64,000 bases of DNA from Panopea generosa (Eukaryota > Mollusca > Bivalvia > Adapedonta > Hiatellidae): assembly GCA_029582155.1 (NCBI GenBank), contig CM055906.1, positions 16,577,828 to 16,641,827 of the forward strand. Reading direction: 5' to 3'. Below the pieces are notes generated by a model. It was given only the letters and a program-made list of their open reading frames with translations, searched no databases and had not been told where the DNA came from. Position numbers and translations under genes: made by a program. Positions within the stretch are counted from its first letter, which is position 1, and the number at the start of each line of letters is the position of its first letter. Below are positions 12,366 through 24,200 of this stretch, in pieces.

Positions 12366-13435
12366 AATATACGCACTTGTGGCAACGTTAAGGAGGAGGT
12401 GTTACTGATATTTTATTTTGAATAACATCGACTATATTTCTATGGTGGAGCTCTGGTCCAGTGGTTTTGTCATGGATTAAACAAGAGTTTTGGCTAAGCA
12501 AACGAATGACGAAACATTGCAGTATTTGGCTAAGAAGATGAAGGCAGTATTCGTGTATGATCATTTGATGTTAAAGTAAATGAATCTTTATAGATATGCA
12601 AGAGTATGGTCATTAAAAGTACAGATTTTTGAAATTGAACAATTACAGGAAATTTACAGTTGCTGTTCTACTGTTTCTAATCCAGCGTTCACCTCTATCA
12701 GTTTTCTATTTCAGGACTAACGCCGTTATGTGACTAAAAGGTAACATTGATTCAAAATGATAGAACTGTTTCCCATTTAATATGCATTTCTACTCTATTC
12801 CACAAAACACGGTATCTAGTACCACATATTGATGATTCATGTCAAAGATAAGGCCAGTAAATTTTCAGTTTCTTTGGTTGTATGGCCGGGTGGAGGGGGT
12901 ACGATAGCATTGTCTTTTGACGCATCAATCAAACCGGCACACGCGTCCTCCACTATGCATACGCTCGGGTGAAATCTGATTTCTTCGCAATGGTTTCATG
13001 CCGATTGTTCATATATTGGGCATATAACAGACATTCTGCGTTCACAAAGCTAAGATATTGGTATTGACAAAAGCATTAAATCTCCCCAAAAACGGGATTA
13101 CTCACAAAAACCTTTTACCTATTACAATAGTGCTATTATCATTTTATTATTAATTATATTGACCATCTGTAACAGTGCCTACGGATGTAATGTGGGGGCC
13201 ATATTCGTATATTACTTCGGATAGTTGGGTTTCAGGTCATAATGTACTCAAAATATAATAGATATTGTGTGTTTGTTTGTATGTCGTTTAGCGTTGACGT
13301 TGCCACAACGTTAAATGTCGCACCGACTTTTTATGCCGCAAACAACGCTAAATGACGCAAAACCATCTGCCGTTATATGTCGTACCTTTTCCTTTTTTAA
13401 AAATATCGCTGTACGGATTTCAACTCAAATGGGTA
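12366..13435. other. Unannotated interval
   Basis: No exon was recognised. A possible SINE-head scrap (GAGCTCTGGTCCAGTGGTTT) lies near 12447-12470, resembling the A-box region of the SINEs at 27628 and 31470. Near 13280-13380 the phrases ACGTTAAATGTCGC and CGCTAAATGACGC repeat loosely. Confidence 0.4.
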
Positions 13436-14100
13436 TCCGGACAAAAGCCACATAATAAAAAAATGTACGCATGGACAAAAGCACCTTGGTAGATTTTAGG
13501 AGGTGGACAAAAAAAAGCCTTTTGGTCGATTTTGGAAGTTGGAGGCTGATACCACCATTGCAAGAAGGAAGTGCTTCCGTGGGGTAGTCGCATAATGGCG
13601 GTTTTCAATAATCCTCATTTCTTCTTCTTTAAAAATGCATTTTCCTTATTTTAATGCTCATTTTTTTATTTGAATGGCATTATTGATGTATTTTAAACAT
13701 TTTGATAGCATTGTCATGTTTGAATTGTAAATTTAGAAAAAAAAATTGATGCTTGGAAATTTGGGTATGGATACATGATTTCGGAAGTCTACTTTCACTT
13801 TGTCACCAGTGTACACACTGAGCAGAAAAAAAATCTCTTATATGACACATGACCCCTACTTTTCTCATCATATTTTGAAAGCGCAGAGGTTGACAAACAG
13901 TAAAATGTAGGTTTCACTTCTTTCATTTGGGATTCTCCATGAATGACAAGCCTTCAAACTTTTATTATTTACTATAGAATAAAGAACAAAAATCAATGGT
14001 GGGATGACACCTGGACAAAAGCCTCTTGGTCGATTTTTTAAGTTGGACAAAAGCCCCTTGGTAGATTTTAGAAGGTGAACAAAATCCCCTTAATTCTTTT
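13436..14100 (+). repeat. Dispersed repeat family D1, copy 1
   Basis: Between about 13540 and 13980 the sequence matches 22555-22945 in the same orientation. Shared runs include TTTGAATGGCATTATT, TGTATTTTAAACATTTTGA, CTTTCACTTTGTCA and CAGTGTACACACTGA. Copy 1 is bracketed by tandem copies of a phrase of about 36 bp built on GGACAAAAGCCCCTTGGTAG (about 13440-13545 and 14010-14100). No terminal inverted repeats or coding capacity were seen. It could be an old non-autonomous transposon or a LINE 3' UTR. Confidence 0.75.
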
Positions 14101-14170
14101 GAAACAGTGGACACAAACATCAATTGCATATTGTTGTTTGAAGTTAATAAGTTAAATATTTTGGAATAGA

Positions 14171-15400
14171 AGATTTTTTTATTCCAATAGGAAAAATAAC
14201 TTTAAAAGTTTATTAATTCTGTCACTTAACCATCTTTTTATTTCTCTTCTAAGTCCAGAGGAAATAAATGACATTTTATATAAATCTCTTTGGCATGGAC
14301 CAGCAAAAATTAAAAGTTCTGTTATTACAAAACATGTTCTTGAAGGTTTGAAAATGATCAATTTAAAGGCTTTTATATGTAGCCTAAAAATTACTTGGAT
14401 CAGGAGACATACCAATTCAGATGAGTGGTGGCAACACTTGTGTAACTCATATTTTGATTTAAATGAAGTTTTTACTTGTGGTAAATATTACTCAGAGAAA
14501 TTATCAAAATCTGTAAAAAACAACTTTTGAAAGATGTTCTAAACACATATGTAACTTTTTTTTAAATAGTTACAAAGTATAAAGTTATGAAAAAATTCTT
14601 AAAATGCCACTTTTTGTAATCATCATATATTGATTGGAAAACAGAGTCTTTTTCTTAAAAGTTGGTATGATAAAGGCATAATGTATATGAATGACTTAAT
14701 TGATATCAATGGTAAATTCTACACAAAAGAAGATTTTGAGAAAATTACAAAAAATAAAATTAACTTTCTACATTTGTTCAGTATGACAACAGCAATCAAA
14801 CAATTGAAAAAAAGTCAATCAGCTGAAAAGTGAATATAAAAAGGAACAAAATCCTTTCATTCCATTAGGTTTCCCCAATTCTGAAACATAAAACTGGGAC
14901 TAAACCCATATATGACATTTTAAATAGAAAAAATGAAACCAACGAGCCAGAATAAATGGAATGAAATGTATGATATAGATGAAAATGATTGGAATATATA
15001 CTATAACATTCCTTTCCAAGTAACAAGAGACACTAAACCCCAATGGTTACAATATCGCCTTCTACATAAAATTCTCCCCACTAATAGGTACCTTACTTTG
15101 ATATATATTGATATTTTATCAAATGTAATGATGCATCTAAATAATATAAATATTCAAGTACAATGGAATGAAACCCAGCTTCTATTTGGGATTTCAAAAA
15201 ATGATAAAAGAACATTAACAGAGAACTGGTTAATTCTTGAGATAAAACGATACATTTATGCAAGTAGATGCTTGAATGCCACTCCTTCCTATAAAGGACT
15301 CCTGACGAGTTTGAAATCCATGTTTGACGTAAATAGATGTATATCTGTTAAGAACGGACTATCTGACAAATTTTTGTTATTTTTTTCGTTTTACTTTTAA
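14171..15400 (+). pseudogene. L1/Tx1-like LINE ORF2 3' part, broken
   Basis: Successive plus-strand pieces match the post-catalytic part of L1/Tx1-type ORF2. At about 14195-14290 there is SLLILSLNHLFISLLSPEE leading to ILYKSLWHGPAKIK. At about 14340-14405, LKMINLKAFICSLKITWIRR matches the GGLKM-(I/V)-x-FI-SLK-x-TWIRR block. At 14641-14830 there is SLFLKSWYDKGIMYMNDLID. From 14933, WNIYYNIPFQVTRDTKPQWL continues into QYRLLHKILPTNRYL, then FGISKNDKRTL and a YIYASRCLN tail. Frameshifts and stops separate the pieces. The cysteine cluster normally found between the N-x-(F/Y)L segment and FGI is absent, so an internal deletion is likely. It lies about 2.2 kb downstream of the sulfotransferase gene, on the opposite strand. 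Confidence 0.85.
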
Positions 15401-17584
15401 AAAAACAAACAAACTTGGATGTGGACTGTATATGTTGTTGATATTTGCTTCAACCTCTTTTGACAACCCCACCAAAACTGGGCCCACCCCACTGGGCCCA
15501 CCCTTTTCCCAATATGTTTTTTTTATTATTATTATCTTTTGTTATTATACATTTACAAAACTGACTAATTGAAGAATGAAAGAAAAGTGAATGTGGTGAA
15601 TTATTTTATGTACTATTGATATAGATATATTCATTTATTTTGAAATACTAAGGTGTGTAGGGGGATGATCCTCCCCAACCCCCGCAGACCTTGGACGGGG
15701 AGAATAAATGGGTTATCCAAATGGGTGACTGAAAAAAAAAGTAATTAAAAGATTGATATATTCATGTGCTTAACGATAGTACCTGAACAGAAATGTAATG
15801 TACCATATATGTGTACATTATCTGTATAATTATCAAATAAAAGGAGAGTACGTGTGTATATTAAAAAAAACTCTGAATGCCTAAAAAAATAAAAATATTT
15901 TGTTTAAAAAAATCCTTATATATGTATTATTTGCTTTATATTTAATCTGTTTCAATTTATTATCTTAAAAGTAAACTGCTTATTGTATTAGTATCAATCT
16001 AGTCAATCAATTAATTATACAAACTGACAATGCCTTTTGATTTTTTTCATGTATTAAAGTTATTGTTACGTATATAGATTTAATAGTTTATTAATGTCTC
16101 ATCATATGCACAGTTTCACAATACAGTTTATAAAACAATTAACATAGTATTAGTATTATCTTTATTTTTGTTTCATCTATGTACTTATCACATAATAATA
16201 AAACATATACATAAACGTTTAAAATTGTACATAGCCATTCTAAAAGAATTATAAGAGACATTTTAAACATAAAATATGCATACCAATACAAAGTACAATT
16301 ATTTGACATGATAAAGCTATGTAAAATATTGCTAATCTTTATACTTAAAACTGCAAAAAAACAAGTTTTTAATTAAAAAGCTGAAGAAGAAAAAGAGCAC
16401 TATTGCGCATATTAAAAAATATATTTAAAAAAAACGATTATCTCCTTTGATCAGATCAATATTTTCATAGATGAAACAAAATATGGCAAATAACTAAGAT
16501 AAAGAGAGCATTATTTACATATGCCATTATATATAAGAAATATAAAAGACGAATACAGACAGACAACTTTGGTGCCACTGCCCTATGACTGATGATATTT
16601 AATAACAATACAAAATCATTTAATATGGCTGCTTAAATACCATAGTAATTAACTTACAAACAATCATTTACAGATTATAAAAGTTATCGCCATCATCATC
16701 ACCATCATCATCATCATCATCATCATCATTATCATCGTCGTAGTCGTCGTCGTCATCACCATCATCATCATCAGTTGGGTTAAGAAAAGAGAAATAATAA
16801 GACTGGGTCTTAACACATAAGACATTGATAAATAGTAACTATATAATAGATATAATTATTATAATTATAGTTTGAACACCTAATTAATATAAATAAACTT
16901 TAAAATGCTCAAATATCATTTCTAGTTGAAGGTTACACTTTCAATCAACCTATTTAGGCCAAATTGAAATACCAGGTATGACCAATGAAAATGACCATGT
17001 CCCAAACACAATGGTTTACTAGAGAATGCCCATTGCACAGAGACCCGTATTTTAGCACCCACAAACACGCATATAAGCACGAATAAACACGCTCACACAG
17101 CCACACAGGTTCAAAACTTAATAAACAATGCTTTCTTTAGACCCCTTTTCACCTATATTTTCTATAAACAATGGTCCAAATTTTATTAAGTGGCATATGT
17201 TTTAGTTTAAACATATTTTATTGCCAAATAAACACATATTACAATATTTATCATGCATATAAGTCAAATACAATTTAAGGCAAAAGGGTCTGGCCACAAG
17301 TTCTCTCAACATTAGATTCGGCCGTTCCTTTTCAACTATATTTTGCAATTTTTAACGATGGTTAAGATATATTACATTCCTGGCAAGTAAATATGAATGA
17401 CATAAAGTGTAGTTAATGAGAAAGTATACATGCGTACTCACGCAAACACACACGGAATATGCTTAAACTAAAGCTAAATACATATACATATATAGAATAT
17501 TTACTCCTATGTTTCACATTCAAGACAATTTCAACTTCACTATTGAGTTTCGGTTGTATTGTTGACTCCTTACTACTTATCAAA
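15401..17584. other. Non-coding interval, likely includes sulfotransferase 3' UTR
   Basis: AT-rich with no exon recognised. A (CAT/CGT)n trinucleotide tract lies at about 16684-16774. Minus-strand AATAAA hexamers near 17217 and 17182 (TTTATT on the plus strand) are candidate poly(A) signals for the sulfotransferase gene, whose stop is at 17585. The L1/Tx1-like 3' UTR probably occupies the left part, up to an A-run near 15733. Confidence 0.5.
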
Positions 17585-18267
17585 TTAATTTTGTTTAATC
17601 TTCAATGCATTTGGTAATATCATGGCGGGAAAACTGAACTGTGTCATGTCAGCTCTGCTCTTGAAGTGAGTTAAGTTAAACTGTCTTGCCACTTCTTTAC
17701 AGTTATCCTGGACTTTTTGACATTTCACAAAGGGCAGAAAGGTCCTCCACCAGTTGGCGTTGTCGGCCACACGTACCTTTGACATCGACGGCGTCCGATG
17801 GTATGGTGAGTTGATTTTAACCTTGTTCAATTTCTTCAATTCATCTATATCAATATCCATACCAACAAAGTCGTACAACACTTGCATTCTGTCGGTTACA
17901 TTTATTTTAATGTCCTCGTAAAAAGCAAACTTAAATCGATTTGGAAATTTCTTTAGAAGTTGAATTCCTCCATTATAATCTGTTAACATTTTGGTACATA
18001 GATTTAAAGAATTTCTGTCGTAGTTTTTCGACGGGTAGCCTTTTGATTCTAGTCTGCTGTTCACAATCGCACGTGGGTCTCGGAATAATTGAATGACTTT
18101 GAGGTTGTCGTGTTTCTGCAGCAGCGTTTCTAGAGAGTAGGTAGTTAGGCGCAGGACCTTAGTTACAATGTGTGAAGCATTTCTGCAGAGTTTCTCTTCT
18201 CGTTGTATGCATTCTTTTTTGGAAACCCCGCTTCTTGTGCAGGTTTTAAAATTCGCCCAACTTGTAC
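17585..18267 (-). CDS. Sulfotransferase exon E5 (terminal)
   Basis: The acceptor TTATTTCAG precedes GTACAAGTTGGGC, whose first two bases complete a Gly codon from the previous exon. The exon encodes TSWANFKTCTRSG, a cysteine-rich stretch, then CRNASHIVTKVLRL, the 3'-phosphate-binding VIQLFRDPRAIVNSR (Arg and Ser contacts retained), FAFYEDIKIN and WWRTFLPF, ending in LKIKQN and TAA. An apparent start at 18064 is only an internal GTG (Val) within the exon; the open frame continues to the acceptor at 18268. Confidence 0.9.
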
Positions 18268-21200
18268 CTGAAATAAAATTATAAAAGTGGCAATTTTATC
18301 TTAAGTTTTGCCCTTACTGAATTAAAATATTGATGAAAATACAATATAATTATATGTTAAATATCGATATTATTCAACGAACTACGCCAATGTGAGTTTA
18401 ACTAAGTTTAACTAAGATCAAGTTAGGTCTTTATTATTTGACTTGCTTAATTTGAGTTTGTGATAGTGAGATTTGATCACACTTTCATAAGCCCGATTGA
18501 GCTATGAGATACAGACTGTCAAAGCATCCCTTTTACTATAACAGCTGTGACAAAACCCCTTTAGCTGTGACAGGAGCCCCTTTAGCGGTAACAGGAGCCC
18601 CTTTAGCTGTGACAGGAGCCCCCCCCCCCCCCTTTAGTGGTTACTGGAGCCCCTTTAGTTGTGACAGGAGCCCCTTTTGCGGTTACAGGAGCCCGTTTAG
18701 CTGTGACAGGAGCCCCTTTAGCGGTTACAGGAGTCCTTTAAGCTGTGACAAGACCCCTTTAGCTGTGACAGGAGCCCGTTTAGCACCTTTTACCGTTGAT
18801 CTAAAAAAAGAAACATATTGTTGATGTCACCACCACCATCGAGGGAAATGCAATACATGTACTTCGGTCTCGCCTTTGTCTACAAAAGTTGCCGAAGAGA
18901 CACACGGCATATACAATTTTTATATTTACAAAAATTAACCATTTTGAATAAGGGGGTATTGATGAAGTGGTTACATTGTTGGTCGTTCATGCTTGAGGTC
19001 GCGTGTCTGTTCCCAGACTTGATCCGATGGTCCCTCGAAATAACACTTTACGTCTAATACCACTATGACATTTCCCATAGGGCTCCATTGTAACATTGAT
19101 GTCAAAAACACAGTTAAAAAACAAAATCTGCATCATGTGTCTGGGCTCACATTCTTCACTGGTTCAGGATATGCATTATAAAGGGAAAAAAGCACGCCTT
19201 GACACAAAATTACCCCAAAAATCTGTTGTCAGCATCAGTGGTGATTTCTAAAATACTGACCATTTAATACATGGCAGGAAAAAAAATCACTGCAATACAA
19301 AGCCCTGAAACAGAGAACTAACGTTTTATTTCTACCGTCTTAATCTGTAGGTCCGGAGTATTCAAGGGAGATAATAGTGGTGTGGGTCCTGAATACTGGG
19401 TCTACCCAGGAACGGACTCGCATAAATGCAAGGCTTAATACGTTATGCAGTTAAACTATAGGAGTATGAATTAACCGCCTTAAAACTAGAATATAAGGCT
19501 GGGATAACTATTAGCTTTTGTACTGATGCTGATATTGATAAACACACACCTGAGAGGTCAGTAAGGTCATGGACACCGCTGACAATCACGTTCTCCAATC
19601 TAGAAAAGTTGCAGGTATAAATGTCGTCAAGTATTCCTGTTAATAATTCTACAGCGGATGTGTTTCTGAAAAATAGTTACATACGGTTCATTGTATACAT
19701 GTATATAACACACAGCATGAGGTACCGCTACGTGCCACAGAGTACCGTTACGTGTCACAGGGTACCGTTCCAAGTTTTATTTTGCAGCTATCTGTTGCTG
19801 TATATTGTTGATACCCTTATAGGCCATAAGGGCATCGGTCAAATACAGCAAAATATTTATAAACATGAAATGAACTACATGTATATAATACAAACAGTGA
19901 CAGAAGCATATTGACTAGTTATAAACAACGTATGGGACTGACTTGTATGTATTGCATTATACATATGAAGTTACATGTCATATCAGTATTATAATTTTGT
20001 AATTAAAAAACACATCTATCTTTTTTCAGAAAGTCTGTATCACTATTTTAATGTTAAAGTTTAATGTTTGTTCTACACTAAGCCTTAGCAACGATTTTCT
20101 TTCAATCTGAGTTAAAGTGGGCACAATTAAAATATAATGAAATTCATCGCCTATGGCATTAGTGTTATATAAATGACGGTATCTTCTATTTATTTCAACA
20201 TACATAATATCCTTTTCAAGTAATTTATCATTACAACACATCTACAATGAAAAAAGGTTATGGATAAATCAGCTAGCAGCAATTTAAAATAATTTTCTAA
20301 TTAAAATATTGATTTGAAAAGTTTGTAGTGTGTACATCATTTGACTTTCCATAACTGTACAGATTGGTCTCTAATTTTTAGTTTTATAATATTTCGACAA
20401 AAAGCTGGATATTGTACACATTGGTTTATCCAATATTCTGTAAATCCTGACTGGTTTGATAAAGACTGAACATAGACTACCCATGAACTGTGGTTAATAG
20501 TATTTTTGGTAAGACAATATTAATATCCTATTCCTTTGAGGAGTATATACAATTGGCTACCATTAAATACAACAGAATACCGGTGAGTACCTGACTCATT
20601 TATTACAATATACTGCTTCAAATTGCTTACCTCGGTGTGTCTTTTATAACCGATAAAACACGTCTCCTCTCTGTAAACCTGTTTAATGCTCCCACAGTGA
20701 TCTTACTGAAAATATTTTGTGTTCTGTCATTATTATTGTAAATATTTATACACTCACTCACTCACTCACTCACTCACTCACTCACTCACTCACTCACTCA
20801 CTCACTCACTCACTCACTCACTCGAATTCCTTTGTGTTTTTCCTTCAAATTAATATCCAAAGAAATTGCGATTGATAAGATTTGACAAGAAAACGCAAAT
20901 ATGACTAGACAGAGCCTCACCTTGTTGCGTTTTAACTTACGCTAACAAATTTTATAGATGAGGCAAAAGGCGCTCTGTCGCGTCATTGTTACGTTTTTAT
21001 GTCGAAACTAATAAACTCTGTAGGGAATGACACTATTCTAGTACTCTGCTGTTATCGCTGTTTATATAAGTTTCAATCGTTATTAGAAACAATAAAAGAA
21101 GTGCAAATGAAAAGCGGTAGTGATGTGATTAGAGTGTAGGTTCGAGAGTTTTTCTATAAGCTCGGAGCTTATTTTGCAGTCGAGCTCAAATAAATAAGTA

Positions 21201-24200
21201 TGAACCAAACTTTATGGGGAAATGTATTAACAAAGTATTCTCTATAGCTATAGGAACAGGGAGACATCAAAATATTGCACTTGAGATCAAAGAAATTGTT
21301 TATATTGTGACTTAAATGACATTGAAGACGAATACCATTTCATACTTATTTGTCCATTTTATAATGATCTGAGAAAATTATATATACTTAAATAGTATTT
21401 GTGGCATAATCGACTCAACATGGTTGTTTTATATAAGTAATTTCATTCACGTATTTATATAGTTCGCATAAGTTCAAAGTCACAAAGCTAACATTTTAAA
21501 CTCGCTTTCGCTCGTTTAAACTAAACCTAGTCTAAACTGACATGTTACCAGATTCGCGTCTACGTTCTATTTTCTAAAATCTGCCTCTGACTGAAATACT
21601 ACTATTCTATCATTGGTCAATTCATTGCTACTTTTCAACTGGTCAGTATTTCAATTACGGCCTTTAAAGTCCGACCTATAAAACCTATACATCAAGATAA
21701 CCCTAGGCTATTGTTTATCTCCAGTAGCCTGTCATATGTATCTGTAGTGTATACAATTCTAAACTACTATAATGTAACATATTCATCTCATCCAAGCACG
21801 TTAAAATATATTAACCTTCTAATATTGACAAAAAATCAATTTTAGATATACTTGCAACTTATTGTATCAAGGGTTTCAAACTCAGGGATACTCATTTACA
21901 GTTTAATGTAGAAATAATTGTATTGTTATCTAAATTTGTAATGAGTTTATTCATTAAAGAATTATTTTACGATTATTTCTAAATACCAAGATAACCCTCT
22001 CATAAATATATCAACTAAATGAAACGATATTTATATACCACCTTATTTCAACGGGTATTGGTTTTATATATATGTATGACTATGAGCTGTAATGCTTACG
22101 TTTATTCCTATATACGTATATTCTGTTCTGTTCTTTATCACAATATAATAACAATTACACAAATCAAAATGTTACTTGCAACATTTAAAATTGGAAAGAA
22201 GGACATTCAGTAGTCTATCTGTTATGTACGTGATTGGATATTATTGGCGAATAAGTTCAATTGTGAACACAACATTCTTTGATTTGATAAAACGAAGAAC
22301 TAACCTACAAGTAGCTGGACCATCGATGGAGTTGCACACTTGGTCAGGTCTGTGGTAATAGTTCCATACGCTGAAACGCCACAGGGGCTCGTAGAAATAA
22401 AACGCATCTGATCTGAAAATAATTTACCAACTTCAATTATATATCTTATTTCTAAGATGCAGTAAGCTTCATTTTGATATCGCTCCTTATTTGTAATTTG
22501 GCTTAGCTAATGTACCGAAAGGGCTTTTAATCGAAATGGAAATGCTTTACAGCTGCTGACCTCAAAGGCATAGTACCGCCAATGGAAACAGGAAACGCTT
22601 CCGCAGGATAATGGCGGTTATAAATAGTCCTGGTCGTCTTACTTTTATGCTCATTTTTATTTGAATGGCATTATTTATGTATTTTAAACATTTTGAAGGC
22701 ATTGTCATGTTTAAATTGTGAGTTTAGAAGAAAATGGTGCTTTAAAATAGAGGTATAAATACATTATTTTTGATGTTTACTTTCACTTTGTCAACAGTGT
22801 ACACACTGAACAGAAAAAAACACACTCTTGGATGACACATGATCCCTACACATTTGGTAGTGCATATGTTGACTAAAATAAGATGTCAGTTTTACTTCTT
22901 TCATTGGGTCCTTCAACGAATAACAAGCATACACACTTTTTATCTAACAAACAAACAAACAAACAAACAAACAAACAAAACGGCCACACACCGCAAAGTA
23001 ATGTAGCAATGTACAAGTAATGGCATTTACTTAAAATATTCCTCGCCATCAGTGTTAACATCAAGTGCAACGAAAACGGAAGTAAGAGAACATAACAATC
23101 TACAATTATATCACAGATTTGGGCAAACAAAAAACTGAAGAGAATTGAAAATACTTGAGAACCAATATCGCAAACGAGATCCTAAATAGCACTAACAGAG
23201 TATTTCTTTCTTAAACTAGTTTTGGTCTGTAAATTTAATTGATGAGATAAATTATAGAAAACCGAATGATTATAAACACAAGTTAGATGGCATCAACTTT
23301 ACGTTAGATCAAAAAGAATTGGTGCACGTGACTGTCGACATTAGAGCTCTTTGTTTTTACATATTCTCTCACGCGTTTGGTCAATTCAAATTAGCTGAAC
23401 TTTATATGTGAAACACGAGTGGTCATTGAAAGCTGCTTCAGGTGACTGATTGGTTGCCAGAACCTTGTAAAGTCAGATGGTCTCACAATACTTGGACTGA
23501 TACGGTGATTTCTATTGGCTAATATCTTATACTATTAACACGAGGCGGCGCTTTTTGGCATATGAGCTATCAAAAAATATTTTGAAAAGACCGTGGTTCG
23601 GCTTTCATACCGAGAACACTGCAAACATTTTAATCTCTAACTTATTATACAATGCGTTGTAACGGTAGTATTTGTCATTTTGTTAACGTATAAAACATAT
23701 GGAAACAAAGATGACCCTGTTTTAAGATGATCCAGACTATGTAAACAGTACCTGAATCCAAACAGACTTCCGGTAAATCTCGAGCCACTGTTCATGTACG
23801 AGTTGATCAACACATTGTACTTCCTCGGTTTCTTTTGGGTAACAACTACTGACCTCACTGAATGCGCCAATCCTGGAAATAAATGTTGAATATATTCACT
23901 TAAGTCATATACATTGTATAATATTTAATAAACATTATTATTTCAAAACATTTTAACATCACTGTCAATTATTAGGTTGTGAGAATACTCGTTTTTGCTT
24001 TGTAGCACTTATAACAAATAGCACTAATCATGGAAGTTTCCAATGAAGCAGTTTTAAAGACTTTATACAGATTGTTGTATTGAGACGTAAACTATACAGT
24101 TTTTAAAGCATAGAGAAATGAAATGTTGAGAAGTATTTAAAAAACAGTTTTCCGTATGGGCAATATTTATATTAGATATTCTCCAAAACGATTAAACATT

